A DNA stretch of 64,000 nt. Origin: Motilibacter aurantiacus. Lineage in GTDB: Bacteria > Actinomycetota > Actinomycetes > Motilibacterales > Motilibacteraceae. The stretch covers positions 139,894 through 203,893 of the forward strand of contig NZ_JAANNO010000008.1 in the NCBI RefSeq assembly GCF_011250645.1, given 5' to 3'. The notes below the pieces were generated by a model. That model saw only the letters and a list, made by a program, of their open reading frames with translations. It did not search any database and was not told where the DNA came from. The first letter of the stretch is position 1. Each line of letters starts with the position of its first letter. Positions 41,513 to 50,296 of the stretch are shown here, one piece after another. A program made the position numbers and the translations under genes.

Positions 41513-41922
41513 GCGGGCGCGTGCTCGTCCCACAGCCGGCGCAGCAGCTCGGGGCGCAGCTCCTCCTTGTGGACGTACGCCGCTGCCCCGCTCGCGTCCG
41601 AGCCCGGCGGCAGGTCCGCCCGGTCGTACGTCGAGCACAGGAAGACGACGGTGTCCGGGAAGCCGGCGCGGATCCGCCGGCTCGCCTCCACCCCGCTGAT
41701 GCCCGGCATGCGGATGTCCATCAGCACCAGCTGGGGGCGCAGCGCCCGCACCAGCGCGTAGGCCTCCTCGCCGTCGACCGCCTCGCCCACGAGCGCGAAC
41801 CCGGCCGCCCGCCGCAGCACCCCCGCGGCGGCGAGCCGGAAGGGGCGCTGGTCGTCGACGACCAGGACCGAGACGTCGCCCGGCGGCGGGCCGGCCGGCA
41901 GGGCCTCGGGTGGCGCGGTCAT
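41509..41922 (-). CDS. Stand-alone response-regulator receiver protein
   Basis: The 137 residues are one REC domain: acidic pair in VLVVDDQRPF (~20-27), phosphoacceptor Asp69 in LVLMDIRMPG, Thr/Ser in FLCSTYD, and Lys in AAYVHKEEL. There is no output domain. The Pro/Ala-rich first 15 residues are variable. Coupled to mug downstream. It lies 77 bases from a NarL-type regulator on the same strand; the kinase for either is not adjacent. Confidence 0.88.
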   Translation of the reverse strand: MTAPPEALPAGPPPGDVSVLVVDDQRPFRLAAAGVLRRAAGFALVGEAVDGEEAYALVRALRPQLVLMDIRMPGISGVEASRRIRAGFPDTVVFLCSTYDRADLPPGSDASGAAAYVHKEELRPELLRRLWDEHAPA

Positions 41923-41998
41923 GTCCCCATCCTGCTCGTCGGGCCGCCGTGCGGCCAGGGTGCGGACGCCCGGCCCGACGGTGGTGCCAGCTTCCCCG

Positions 41999-42682
41999 TC
42001 AGCGCCCGGACGCGCGGCTCGGCACCCCGCCGAGATAGACCAGAACGGCGCTCACCCGCCGGTTGAGGTCCCGCTCCTCGGTCAGCCCGAGCTTGGAGAA
42101 GATCGAGTTGGTGTGCTTCTCGATGGCCCGCTCCGACAGCACCAGCGAGGCTGCGATCGAGGCGTTGCTCTTGCCCTGAGCCATCTCCCCGAGCACCTCG
42201 AGCTCGCGCGGGGTCAGCGTGTGCAGCGGCGACTTCTCCGGCGCCCGGCTCGCCGTGACCAGCCGCTCGACGACGGTGGGGTCGATGACCGAGCCGCCGG
42301 AGGCGACTGCCCGGACCGCGGCCGTCAGCTCACCGACGTCCGCGACCCGCTCCTTGAGCAGGTACGCCCGCCCGCTCGACCCGCCCTCCAGCAGCCGCAG
42401 CGCGTAGGCCGCGTCCGCGTGCTGGCTGAGCAGCACCACCCCGGTCTGCGGCTGCTCGGCGCGCAGCGTCGCAGCGACCTGGATGCCCTCGTCGGTGCCG
42501 GTCGGGGGCATGCGGATGTCCGACACGACGACGTCGGGCTTCTCCCGCGCCACCAGCTCGAGCAGGGACGGCATGTCGGTGGCGGTCCCCACGAGCTCGA
42601 GCCCCTCGTCGAGCGCGATGAGCCGGGTCAGGCCCTGGCGCAGGAGCGCGTTGTCCTCGGCGAGCACCACTCGGATCGGCAT
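41999..42682 (-). CDS. NarL/FixJ-family response regulator
   Basis: This 227-residue protein has a receiver domain (AEDNALLRQG; phosphoacceptor Asp55 in VVVSDIRMPP; Lys in YLLKERVAD). A LuxR-type DNA-binding domain follows (LTPRELEVLGEMAQGKSNASIA, then SERAIEKHTNSIFSKLGL, ~155-205). The ATG at 42682 is taken because family members begin just before this strand; in-frame codons upstream are not conserved. No kinase is next to it. The HisKA_3 kinase at 34394-35953 is of the class that pairs with NarL regulators and has no regulator of its own. Confidence 0.92.
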   Translation of the reverse strand: MPIRVVLAEDNALLRQGLTRLIALDEGLELVGTATDMPSLLELVAREKPDVVVSDIRMPPTGTDEGIQVAATLRAEQPQTGVVLLSQHADAAYALRLLEGGSSGRAYLLKERVADVGELTAAVRAVASGGSVIDPTVVERLVTASRAPEKSPLHTLTPRELEVLGEMAQGKSNASIAASLVLSERAIEKHTNSIFSKLGLTEERDLNRRVSAVLVYLGGVPSRASGR

Positions 42683-42861
42683 CCGGACACCGTAGGCGAG
42701 GCAGCCCGGGATGGGGGGCGTACTCCCCACACCGTCCCCACCGGCCACCATCCCGCCACGTCGGCCGGTCAGCACCGTCGCCCCCGCACCGGGCCGGGCG
42801 GGACGGTGGTCGCGTCGCCGGCCGACCGGCGAGCCCGCCCCTTCGTCCCCGGGAGCCCCTC

Positions 42862-43617
42862 GTGAACTCGCTCGGCAGCCTCGACACCGGCCGCATCGTC
42901 ACCGTCACCGCGCAGCCCGCCGCGCCGGGCACCGCGGAGCCCGGCGGCTACGCCGGCCCCCGCCGCAGCGTCTGGGCCTGGTCCGGCGTGCTGGCGGGGG
43001 TGACCGGGGCGGTGGCGACGGCGTTCACCTTCACCGACCCGCCCGAGTCGGCGGTCCGCAGCGGCCCGGAGGCCGTGTACGCCGCGCTCGAGGGGCGCGG
43101 CCTGGTCCAGGCCGGGGCCTCGCTCGGGTTCGTCGCCGTCACCGCGCTCGTCGTCTTCGCCGCCGGCTTCGTGCGCCACGTCGAGGCCCGGCTGCCCGGC
43201 CACTCGCTCGTCCCCGCGGTGCTGCGCACGGCCTTCTCCGGCGCGGTCGGCGCGCTGATCCTCGCGTTCTCGTTCAAGGCGATGCTCGCCGGTGGGATGC
43301 CGGGCGGCGTCGACGGGAGCTTCACGACCGAGGAGGACGTGTCCGTGCTCGCGCTGCTCGTGAGCCAGGGCCAGTGGGTCGGCTGGATCGGCGTCGCGAT
43401 CGCGATGGGGGCCAGCGCGTACGCCGCCCTCCGGCTGCGTGCCCTGCCGCGCTGGACCGGGGCCGTCGGCGGGCTGTTCGGCCTCTTCGTCGCCGGCTTC
43501 GTCCTGGTGCTGTGCCTGCCGTACTCCGCCGGCGTCGTCGCCCCGGTGTGGCTCGTGCTGGTCAGCCTCGCGCTGATCAGCTCGCCCGCGGCTCAGCGGC
43601 AGCCCGGGCCGCGGTGA
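42862..43617 (+). CDS. Membrane protein of unknown function
   Basis: This 251-residue protein has six probable helices: WAWSGVLAGVTGAVATAFTF, LGFVAVTALVVFAAGFV, TAFSGAVGALILAFSF, QWVGWIGVAIAMGASAYAAL, GLFGLFVAGFVLVLCL and VAPVWLVLVSLALI. Charged loops between them are short. No motif recognised. GTG start at 42862. Its 3' end overlaps the converging phosphatase gene by 41 bases. The 179 bases upstream are the divergent promoter region with the NarL regulator; nothing specific is seen there. Confidence 0.72.
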   Translation: MNSLGSLDTGRIVTVTAQPAAPGTAEPGGYAGPRRSVWAWSGVLAGVTGAVATAFTFTDPPESAVRSGPEAVYAALEGRGLVQAGASLGFVAVTALVVFAAGFVRHVEARLPGHSLVPAVLRTAFSGAVGALILAFSFKAMLAGGMPGGVDGSFTTEEDVSVLALLVSQGQWVGWIGVAIAMGASAYAALRLRALPRWTGAVGGLFGLFVAGFVLVLCLPYSAGVVAPVWLVLVSLALISSPAAQRQPGPR

Positions 43618-44713
43618 CCCTGGAGCCGGGCCGCAGGGTCGCGACCTCGCGTCGCCGGCCGGTGTGGGCCGGGTCGTACTCGACGAGCAGCAGCGCGAGG
43701 TCGTCGCCGAAGCGCCCCGCGACGGAGCCGCGCAGGGCCGTCAGCACCTCGTCCAGCGCATCCTCGAAGACGGCCGTCCCGAGGGTGGCCGTGAGCTCCT
43801 CCAACGGGACGAACCCCCCTCGCCGCGACCGCGCCTCGATCAGCCCGTCGGTGTAGAAGAGCAGGCGGTCGCCCGGCTCCAGCTGCAGGCGGAGCGGCTG
43901 CGGCGCCGGCCCGAGGCCGAAGGGCACGTCGGGGGACGCGGGCTCGAGGAGGCGGGGCGGCTGCCCTGCCCGCACGAGCAGCGGCGGGGGGTGCGCGCAG
44001 TTCACCAGCTCGAGCAGCCCGGCCGGGGACACGTCGGCCAGGGCGGCGGTCACGAAGTCCTCGTCGCCCAGGTCGTGCACCAGCCGCCGGTCGATCTGGG
44101 CGACGGCCTCCTGCAGGCCCGCGCCGCTCACGCACGCGTCGCGGAAGGACCGCAGGGTCGAGGCCGCCAGCTGCACGGCGGTCAGCCCCTTGCCGCGCAC
44201 GTCGCCCACGATCAGCCGGGTGCTCGACGCGGTCTCCACCAGGTCGATCAGGTCCCCGCCGATGGCCGCCTCGTCGCTCGCGGACCGGTACGCCGACGCG
44301 ACGGCCAGCGGGCCGGAGACGGTGGGGAGCGGGGCGAGCACCGCCTTCTGCGCCACCTCGGCCACCCGGGTGAGCTTGGCCAGGCGCTGCTCCCGGGCCT
44401 CCCGCACGTGCGCGACCCACGGCGCGCTCACCGCGGAGAGCAGCACGGCGCCGACCCGGATCGTGCCCACCAGCCCGTCCACCGCGTCCAGCAGGGTGAT
44501 CGTGAGGGCGCAGAGGACCGCGAGCGCGCCGATCAGCGCGGTGCGCCGGGCGGGCAGCAGTGCGCCGGCGAGGAACGGTGGCACCGCGTAGGTGCCGGTG
44601 AAGTTGTGGGCCTGCCCGACCGCCACGTCGGCCGTCGCCAGGAGCCCCAGGAGCCCCAGGCAGAGCGCGCTCCAGCTCGTGCCCGTCGGGATCGGTGGAC
44701 CGGTCCGGCGCAT
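43577..44713 (-). CDS. PP2C/SpoIIE-type serine phosphatase with membrane N-terminus
   Basis: This 378-residue protein has three or four N-terminal helices (~18-105). A linker coiled coil (REAREQRLAKLTRVAEVAQKAVL) leads to a SpoIIE domain with metal-binding SDEAAIGGDLIDL, VGDVRGKGLTA, FYTDGLIEAR and GDDLALLLVEY. It likely dephosphorylates an anti-anti-sigma type protein, but no such partner is adjacent. A GTG at 44716 directly precedes the ATG used here. The C-terminus overlaps the convergent membrane gene. Confidence 0.88.
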   Translation of the reverse strand: MRRTGPPIPTGTSWSALCLGLLGLLATADVAVGQAHNFTGTYAVPPFLAGALLPARRTALIGALAVLCALTITLLDAVDGLVGTIRVGAVLLSAVSAPWVAHVREAREQRLAKLTRVAEVAQKAVLAPLPTVSGPLAVASAYRSASDEAAIGGDLIDLVETASSTRLIVGDVRGKGLTAVQLAASTLRSFRDACVSGAGLQEAVAQIDRRLVHDLGDEDFVTAALADVSPAGLLELVNCAHPPPLLVRAGQPPRLLEPASPDVPFGLGPAPQPLRLQLEPGDRLLFYTDGLIEARSRRGGFVPLEELTATLGTAVFEDALDEVLTALRGSVAGRFGDDLALLLVEYDPAHTGRRREVATLRPGSRVTAARAAAEPRAS

Positions 44714-44770
44714 CACCTAGGTGTTGACCGATTTCTCCGGGGTCAACCCTTCGCGACGTCTCCGCTCCCG

Positions 44771-45934
44771 TCAGCGAAGCGCGCGCAACCGCTCCACGGC
44801 GAGGTCGAGCACCTCGTCCCGCTTGCAGAACGCCCAGCGCACCAGGTGCCGGCCGCGTTCGGGGTCGGCGTAGAACACCTGGCTCGGGATCGCGACCACC
44901 CCGCACCGGCGGGGCAGCTCGCGGCAGAGCTGCAGGCCGTCGTCGAACCCCAGCGGGCGGATGTCCGTCGTCGCGAAGTACGTCCCCGCCGGCGCGTGCA
45001 CCGCGAACCCGACCTCGCGCAGGCCCGCGCAGAGCCGGTCGCGCTTGGCCTGCAGCGCGTCCCGCAGCTGGTGCAGCGGGGCGTCGCCGAGCCGGAGCGC
45101 GGCGGCGACGGCCGGCTGGAACGGCGCGCCGGACACGTACGTCAGGAACTGCTTGGCCGTCCGGACCGCCGTCACGAGCTCCCCCGGCCCGGTCACCCAG
45201 CCGATCTTCCAGCCCGTGAACGAGTAGGACTTGCCGGCCGACGAGACCGACACGGTCCGCTCGCGCATCCCGGGGAAGGTGGCGAGGGGGACGTGCTCGC
45301 GGCCGTCGAACACCAGGTGCTCGTAGACCTCGTCGGTCAGCACGAGCAGGTCCCGCTCCACCGCGAGCTCGGCGACCGCCTGCAGCTCGGCCCGCGAGAG
45401 CACGGCTCCCGTCGGGTTGTGCGGGGAGTTGATCAGCAGCAGGCGGGTGCGCGGCGTCACGGCCGCCCGCAGCGCGTCGAGGTCGAGGGCGCACTCCGGC
45501 AGCTCCAGGGTCACCGGCACCAGCCGGCCGCCGGCCAGGGCGACGCCGGCGGCGTAGGAGTCGTAGAACGGCTCCAGCGCCACGACCTCGTCCCCGGGGT
45601 CGACGAGGGCCAGCAGGGTGGCGGCCAGCGCCTCGGTCGCGCCGGTCGTGACGAGCACCTCGGTGTCCGGGTCCCAGCACAGCCCGTAGCAGCGCTCCTG
45701 GTGCTCGGCGATCGCCTGCCGCAGCTCGGGGTCGCCGGTGCCGGGCGGGTACTGGTTGACGCCCGCCCGGATCGCCGCGACCGCCGCCTCCGCGACCTCC
45801 GGCGGGCCGTCGGTGTCCGGGAAGCCCTGGCCGAGGTTGACCGAGCCCGTCTCGACCGCGAGCCGCGACATCTCGGCGAAGATCGTGGTGCCGAGGCCGG
45901 AGAGCCGGTCGGCGAGCAGGGGACGGCGGGGCAC
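44771..45934 (-). CDS. PLP-dependent class I/II aminotransferase
   Basis: This 387-residue fold-type I enzyme has LGQGFPDTDGPPEV near the N-terminus, NSPHNPTGAVL, LTDEVYEHLVFDG, and PLP Lys (~235) in SSAGKSYSFTGWKIGW. The NLGQGFPD start and the H-rich loop match the DapC/YbdL/kynurenine-aminotransferase branch, which acts on succinyl-diaminopimelate, methionine or kynurenine; the substrate cannot be decided here. The GTG at 45934 is preferred to an upstream ATG (45985), which would run into the divergent SDR promoter. Confidence 0.88.
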   Translation of the reverse strand: MPRRPLLADRLSGLGTTIFAEMSRLAVETGSVNLGQGFPDTDGPPEVAEAAVAAIRAGVNQYPPGTGDPELRQAIAEHQERCYGLCWDPDTEVLVTTGATEALAATLLALVDPGDEVVALEPFYDSYAAGVALAGGRLVPVTLELPECALDLDALRAAVTPRTRLLLINSPHNPTGAVLSRAELQAVAELAVERDLLVLTDEVYEHLVFDGREHVPLATFPGMRERTVSVSSAGKSYSFTGWKIGWVTGPGELVTAVRTAKQFLTYVSGAPFQPAVAAALRLGDAPLHQLRDALQAKRDRLCAGLREVGFAVHAPAGTYFATTDIRPLGFDDGLQLCRELPRRCGVVAIPSQVFYADPERGRHLVRWAFCKRDEVLDLAVERLRALR

Positions 45935-45959
45935 GGGAGGCAGCCTCTCAGGCTCCTGA

Positions 45960-45965
45960 CAGGCT
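45960..45965 (+). promoter_or_regulatory. -10 box of a probably leaderless start (SDR gene)
   Basis: CAGGCT ends 7 bases before the ATG at 45973, with no ribosome site between. Spacing fits transcription starting at the initiation codon. Confidence 0.4.
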
Positions 45966-45972
45966 CGGGGCC

Positions 45973-46725
45973 ATGGACGTCGCACTCGTCACCGGCGCCA
46001 CGGCCGGCATCGGCTTCGCGTACGCCCGGGCGCTCGCCGTCCGCGGTGCCGGGCTCGTCCTCGTCGCGCGGGACGGCGAGCGGCTGGCCCGGCGCGCCGG
46101 TGAGCTGCGCTCGGCGTACGGGGTGACGGTCGACGTGCTGCCGGCCGACCTGGCGACGCCGGAGGGGCTGCGCGCGGTCGAGGACCGGCTGTCGGCCCCG
46201 GCCCGGCCGGTGCGCTGGCTGGTCAACAACGCCGGCTTCGGGCTCGGCCGCCCGTTCGGCGAGGCGGAGCTCTGCGAGGAGGACCGGCTGCTCGACGTGC
46301 TCGTCCGGGCGCCGCTGCACCTGACCCGGGCCGCGGTCCCGGGCATGGTCGAGCGCGGCGACGGGGTGGTCGTCAACGTCTCCAGCGTGGCCGGCTTCGT
46401 CCCCCGGGGGACCTACGCGGCGGCCAAGGCGTGGGTCACCAGCTTCACGGTCGGCCTGCACGGCGAGCTGGCCGGGACCGGGGTGCGGGCGCAGGCGCTC
46501 TGCCCGGGGTGGACGCGCACCGAGTTCCACGACCGGGCCGACCTGGACATGGGGTGGGTGCCGCGCTCGATGTGGCTCTCGGCCGAGCGAGTCGTGGAGG
46601 GGTCGCTGAGCGACCTCGCCCGCGGGCGGGTGGTGAGCGTGCCGGGGTGGCGCTACAAGCCGCTGCCCGCGCTGGCCCGGGCGCTGCCGCCGGCGCTGCT
46701 GGCGCGGGTGGCCGCCCGCAGGTGA
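45973..46725 (+). CDS. Short-chain dehydrogenase/reductase
   Basis: This 250-residue Rossmann oxidoreductase has cofactor loop TGATAGIG (~7-14), LVNNAGFG (~83-90), catalytic Ser in VNVSS (~137) and Tyr148/Lys152 in YAAAK. VARDGERL after the second strand has Arg (residue 33), which favours NADP(H). The C-terminal ~35 residues are basic and hydrophobic. These 'classical' SDRs reduce acyl or keto substrates; the actual one is unknown. Divergent from the aminotransferase, 38 bases apart. Confidence 0.9.
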   Translation: MDVALVTGATAGIGFAYARALAVRGAGLVLVARDGERLARRAGELRSAYGVTVDVLPADLATPEGLRAVEDRLSAPARPVRWLVNNAGFGLGRPFGEAELCEEDRLLDVLVRAPLHLTRAAVPGMVERGDGVVVNVSSVAGFVPRGTYAAAKAWVTSFTVGLHGELAGTGVRAQALCPGWTRTEFHDRADLDMGWVPRSMWLSAERVVEGSLSDLARGRVVSVPGWRYKPLPALARALPPALLARVAARR

Positions 46726-46857
46726 GGCGGCAGGCGCACATCGGCCCCGGTGGCCCCACCTCGGACCGGCTGCAGGGGGCCGGAGGTGGTGCCCAGGGGG
46801 CCGAGGCCCCGGGTGGACGAGACCTGGCGCGCGGCCACGAGCCGCAGCACCGGTGGC

Positions 46858-46863
46858 TAGGCT
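46858..46863 (+). promoter_or_regulatory. -10 box of a probably leaderless start (pyrE)
   Basis: TAGGCT ends 6 bases before the GTG at 46870 and no ribosome site intervenes. The preceding 130 bases hold an imperfect CCACCT/AGGTGG hairpin and no gene. Confidence 0.5.
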
Positions 46864-46869
46864 CGCCCC

Positions 46870-47406
46870 GTGGGTGATCGAGAGCTGCTGCTCCAGCAGA
46901 TCCAGGGCAAGGCGGTCGTGCACGGCCGCGTCGTGCTGAGCAGCGGCAAGGAGGCCGACTACTACGTGGACCTGCGCCGCGTGACGCTCGACGGCGAGGC
47001 CGCGCCGCTGGTCGGCGCCGTGATGCTCGACCTCACGTCCCACCTGGACTACGACGCCGTCGGGGGGCTGACCCTCGGCGCGGACCCGGTGGGCACCGCG
47101 ATGCTGCACGCGGCGGCGGGCCGCGGACGGCGGCTCGACGCGTTCGTGGTCCGCAAGGCCGAGAAGGCGCACGGCCTGCAGCGCCGCATCGAGGGGCCGG
47201 ACGTCGCGGGCCGCCGGGTGCTGGCCGTCGAGGACACCTCCACGACCGGCGGCTCGGTCCTCACCGCGGTCGACGCCCTCCAGGAGGCCGGCGCGACCGT
47301 CGTCGGCGTCGCCGTGATCGTCGAGCGCGGGGCGCGCCCGGCGGTGCAGGAGCGCGGGCTGGAGTACCTCGCCGCGTACGAGCTGTCCGACCTCGGCCTC
47401 GGCTGA
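46870..47406 (+). CDS. pyrE: Orotate phosphoribosyltransferase
   Basis: This 178-residue enzyme joins orotate to PRPP to give OMP in pyrimidine synthesis. Key features are HGRVVLSSGKEADYYVDLR (substrate loop), GGLTLGADPV, VVRKAEKAHG (mobile loop), and PRPP-binding VLAVEDTSTTGGSVLTAV. The length is that of actinobacterial PyrE. GTG start as above. It stands apart from a pyr operon, as is usual in actinobacteria, near a SpoU-type methyltransferase and fba. Confidence 0.93.
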   Translation: MGDRELLLQQIQGKAVVHGRVVLSSGKEADYYVDLRRVTLDGEAAPLVGAVMLDLTSHLDYDAVGGLTLGADPVGTAMLHAAAGRGRRLDAFVVRKAEKAHGLQRRIEGPDVAGRRVLAVEDTSTTGGSVLTAVDALQEAGATVVGVAVIVERGARPAVQERGLEYLAAYELSDLGLG

Positions 47407-47510
47407 GGTCGACCGCCGCCCGCCGGGGTAGCGTCACGACGCCGCGCCCGGCGACGGGAGCGGCGCCGTACCGACCGAGCCGCCGCACCACGAGAGCCAA
47501 GGAGAGACGC

Positions 47511-47774
47511 ATGAGCCTGTGGGTCACCACCCAGAAGGGCAACCTCGTCAACATCGACCAGTGCATCAGCGTCTTCGTGGACTACGTCGAGGGCACCGAT
47601 CTGCCGTACGCCGTCCGCGCCGACGTGGTCGCCGGCCCGGCCAACCCGCTGATGGGCATCGCGCGGTTCGCCGACGAGGCGAGCGCCCGCGCGGCGGTCG
47701 ACGCCATCCGCTCCCGGGTCGACGGCTCGACCTCGCGCCCGCTCGACTTCCGGGACGACCCGACCACCTGGTAG
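47511..47774 (+). CDS. Small protein of unknown function
   Basis: This 87-residue protein has a strong AAGGAGAG site 6 bases before ATG 47511. The sequence has strand-like segments (LWVTTQKGNLVNIDQCISVFVDYV) and one helix (DEASARAAVDAIRSRV), ending SRPLDFRDDPTTW. No signal peptide or membrane segment. No family recognised. It stands between pyrE and a convergent glycosyltransferase gene. Confidence 0.7.
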   Translation: MSLWVTTQKGNLVNIDQCISVFVDYVEGTDLPYAVRADVVAGPANPLMGIARFADEASARAAVDAIRSRVDGSTSRPLDFRDDPTTW

Positions 47775-47835
47775 CTCTCCGAGGGCTGCGGCCCCGGCCC
47801 CGGGGTGCGGCGCCCGGCCCGGGCTCCGGGGGAGG

Positions 47836-49557
47836 TCAGCGAGCGGCCCGCGCCGCGGCCGCGCTGCCCTCGGCGACGTACACCCGCAGGGTCCCCTCCG
47901 ACCACGCCTCGACCCAGCCGTCGGTGTCGCGCGGCAGGGTGGCGTACGGCTGCTCCACGCCGTCCGGCCCGGGCCGCGGCCGCAGCCCGGTGGGGCCGTA
48001 GCGGTCGTCCACCACGAGCACGTCGTCGGCCGGGTGGTCGGCGGCCACGACCCACTCGTGCGCGGTGCGCGGCCGCGGCGTCTCGGTCTGGTCCCAGGGC
48101 TCGGGCAGCGGGTCGATCCGCCCGTCCCACACGACGTCCCCGCCGACCGGCTCGTAGCGGTAGTAGTCCAGCGTCCGGGCCAGCCGCTGGTCGATGATCA
48201 CGCCGCGGGACCGGACGTCCACGAGGAAGCCGCGCAGCCGGTCCCAGGTCGGCTCCTCCGGCCGGGTGTCACGCGCCGCCGTGACGGTCGGGGCGGCGTA
48301 CGCCACGAGGGCCGCGACCGCCAGCGCCCCGACGATCCCGGCTCGCACGGCCGGCCGGGGCACCCACCGCAGCAGCGCCCCCGCGCCGAGGGTGAGGGCC
48401 GCGGCGGCTCCCACCGCGGCGGCCGGCAGCAGCGGGATCCAGTAGCGGGCGAAGTAGAGCCGCAGCGAGGGCGTGTCGGGCTGCAGCACGCCGCCCATGA
48501 GCGTCAGGCAGAGCCAGAAGCAGCCCACCCACAGGGCGGGCACCGCGAGGTCGCGCCCCCGGCCCAGCAGCGGCCCGACGAGCAGGCCGGCGACTGCGAG
48601 CCCGGCGGCGGCCACCACCAGCGCGCCGTACGCGGCGGCGGGCACGGTCGCGCCCGGCCCCGTCCAGCCGGTGAGGGCGTGCCAGAGCCCGAGCCACGCG
48701 TCCGAGCGGGTCGAGGCCTCGGGCAGCTCCTGCCCGTGCGCCGACGCCTCGGTCAGCCGGGCCAGCGGGCTGCCGTAGACGTACGCGCCGTTGGCCAGCT
48801 CGAGCGCCAGGCAGGCGGCGGCGGGGGTGGCGACGTACGCCCAGCGCCGCCACGGCAGCCTCTGCAGCACGCCGGCGGCCAGGAACGCGGGGAAGGCGAA
48901 GACGGCGTACTCCTTGCAGAGGTACGCCCAGCCCAGCGCGAGCCCGGACGCTGCGAGCAGCGCGGCCCCGGGGCCGGGGCGCCACCCGGCCTGCCCGCGC
49001 GCGCGGCGCGCGCCGGCCACCAGCAGCGCGAAGGCCAGCGTGAGGAACGCCGCGGACGGCACGTCCGGGAGCAGCAGCCACGAGGTCAGGTAGTCGTCGG
49101 TGTCGACGAGGACCGGGCAGGCCGCGACGGCGCCCGCGGCGAGCACTGCGGCGGGGCGGCCGCCGAGCAGCCGGCCGAGGGCGTACGTCGCCACGACGAG
49201 CAGGACGCCGCAGGCGACGGGCCAGGCGTAGAACGAGGCCTGCCCCTGCCCGAGGGCCTCCTGGGCGAGCCGGGCCGGGACCAGCGAGCCCAGCCGCATC
49301 GCGTGGTGGATCGGCTCACCGACGTCGGGCCAGTCGCGGGCGAACTGGTAGACCTCGGTCGCGTCGCCCCAGTGCGGCGCAGGGCGGGTGCGCCACTGCA
49401 GCCACAGGTGGCCGACGGCCACCGCGGTGACGAGCGCCGCATCGGCGAGGGCGCCGCGCCGGGTACGCCCCGGTGCGGCGTGCCGTGCCGGTGTGCGGGC
49501 CTGCTTGCGGGCCGACCGCTGGCCGCTCGTCGCGACGGGCTCGGCGGTCGCCGTCAC
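47836..49557 (-). CDS. Membrane glycosyltransferase of GT-C type (GT39/ArnT-like)
   Basis: This 573-residue protein has about eleven membrane helices. An early extracytoplasmic loop carries Asp/Glu residues (HWGDATEVYQFARDWPD), as in GT-C enzymes using polyprenyl-phosphate sugars. A GLALGWAYLCKEYAVF stretch and LRLYFARYWIPLLPA follow. The C-terminal ~150 residues form a soluble domain with RGVIIDQRLARTLDYYR. Donor and acceptor are unknown. The GTG at 49557 shares one base with the DedA stop, so the two are coupled; the frame upstream of it belongs to DedA read in another phase. Confidence 0.75.
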   Translation of the reverse strand: MTATAEPVATSGQRSARKQARTPARHAAPGRTRRGALADAALVTAVAVGHLWLQWRTRPAPHWGDATEVYQFARDWPDVGEPIHHAMRLGSLVPARLAQEALGQGQASFYAWPVACGVLLVVATYALGRLLGGRPAAVLAAGAVAACPVLVDTDDYLTSWLLLPDVPSAAFLTLAFALLVAGARRARGQAGWRPGPGAALLAASGLALGWAYLCKEYAVFAFPAFLAAGVLQRLPWRRWAYVATPAAACLALELANGAYVYGSPLARLTEASAHGQELPEASTRSDAWLGLWHALTGWTGPGATVPAAAYGALVVAAAGLAVAGLLVGPLLGRGRDLAVPALWVGCFWLCLTLMGGVLQPDTPSLRLYFARYWIPLLPAAAVGAAAALTLGAGALLRWVPRPAVRAGIVGALAVAALVAYAAPTVTAARDTRPEEPTWDRLRGFLVDVRSRGVIIDQRLARTLDYYRYEPVGGDVVWDGRIDPLPEPWDQTETPRPRTAHEWVVAADHPADDVLVVDDRYGPTGLRPRPGPDGVEQPYATLPRDTDGWVEAWSEGTLRVYVAEGSAAAARAAR

Positions 49558-50219
49558 TACGGCAGCTCCGCCGACACCTTCCGCCGGGCGCGGTAGGCCT
49601 CGACAACCATCGGGATGACCGACACGACGACGATGAGGATGATCGCTGCCTCGATGTGCTCCCGGATGAACGCGATGTCCCCGAGCGCGAAGCCGAGCGC
49701 GGTGATGCCGGCCGCCCAGACGATGCCGCCCACGGTGGACACGGCGACGTAGGACCGGGTGTCCATGCGCCCGACGCCGGCCATGACGGTGATGAAGGTG
49801 CGCACGATCGGGACGAAGCGGGCGAGGAAGATCGCCTTGACGCCGTACTTCTCGAAGAACTCGTGCGTCTTGGCCACGTGCTTGGGCTTGAAGACGCGGG
49901 ACTCGGGCTTGTCGAAGATCGCCGGGCCGGCCCGCCACCCGATCGCGTAGCCCACGAGGTTGCCGATCACCGCCGAGATCGCCAGCGCCAGGCACGCCAC
50001 CCACAGCGGGGTGTCGATGCTGCCGCTCGCGATGAAGACGCCGGTCATGAACAGCAGGGAGTCACCGGGGAGGAAGAACCCGATGAGCAGGCCGCACTCG
50101 GCGAAGATGACGAGGACGACGGCGAGGAACGCGTAGGCGCCGAACGTCTCGACCACGTTCGTGGGGTCGAGCCAGTCGGGTCCGAGGGCGACGGTGTCGA
50201 CGGCGGAGGCGGCTAGCAC
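49557..50219 (-). CDS. DedA family membrane protein
   Basis: This 220-residue DedA protein has the N-terminal membrane-hairpin motif FAECGLLIGFFLPGDSLLF, an ISAVIGNLVGYAIGWRAGP segment, then EKYGVKAIFLARFVPIVRTF with the conserved FxRFxPxxR, and GGIVWAAGITALGF. DedA proteins act in lipid-carrier flipping and membrane homeostasis. GTG start at 50219. It is coupled to the glycosyltransferase downstream and follows a second DedA gene by 77 bases on the same strand. Confidence 0.92.
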   Translation of the reverse strand: MLAASAVDTVALGPDWLDPTNVVETFGAYAFLAVVLVIFAECGLLIGFFLPGDSLLFMTGVFIASGSIDTPLWVACLALAISAVIGNLVGYAIGWRAGPAIFDKPESRVFKPKHVAKTHEFFEKYGVKAIFLARFVPIVRTFITVMAGVGRMDTRSYVAVSTVGGIVWAAGITALGFALGDIAFIREHIEAAIILIVVVSVIPMVVEAYRARRKVSAELP

Positions 50220-50296
50220 GGTCCGAGGCTACCGGCCCGTCCCGGCCCGGGACGCCTTCTCGCTCGCCGCGGAGGATGCCGTGGGTCACCCGCGGG

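Noticed and set aside
46726-46869. Spacer before pyrE as a pyrimidine-responsive attenuator
   Set aside because: The CCACCT/AGGTGG hairpin is imperfect, lies upstream of the likely -10 box, and the transcript appears to start at the GTG, leaving no leader.
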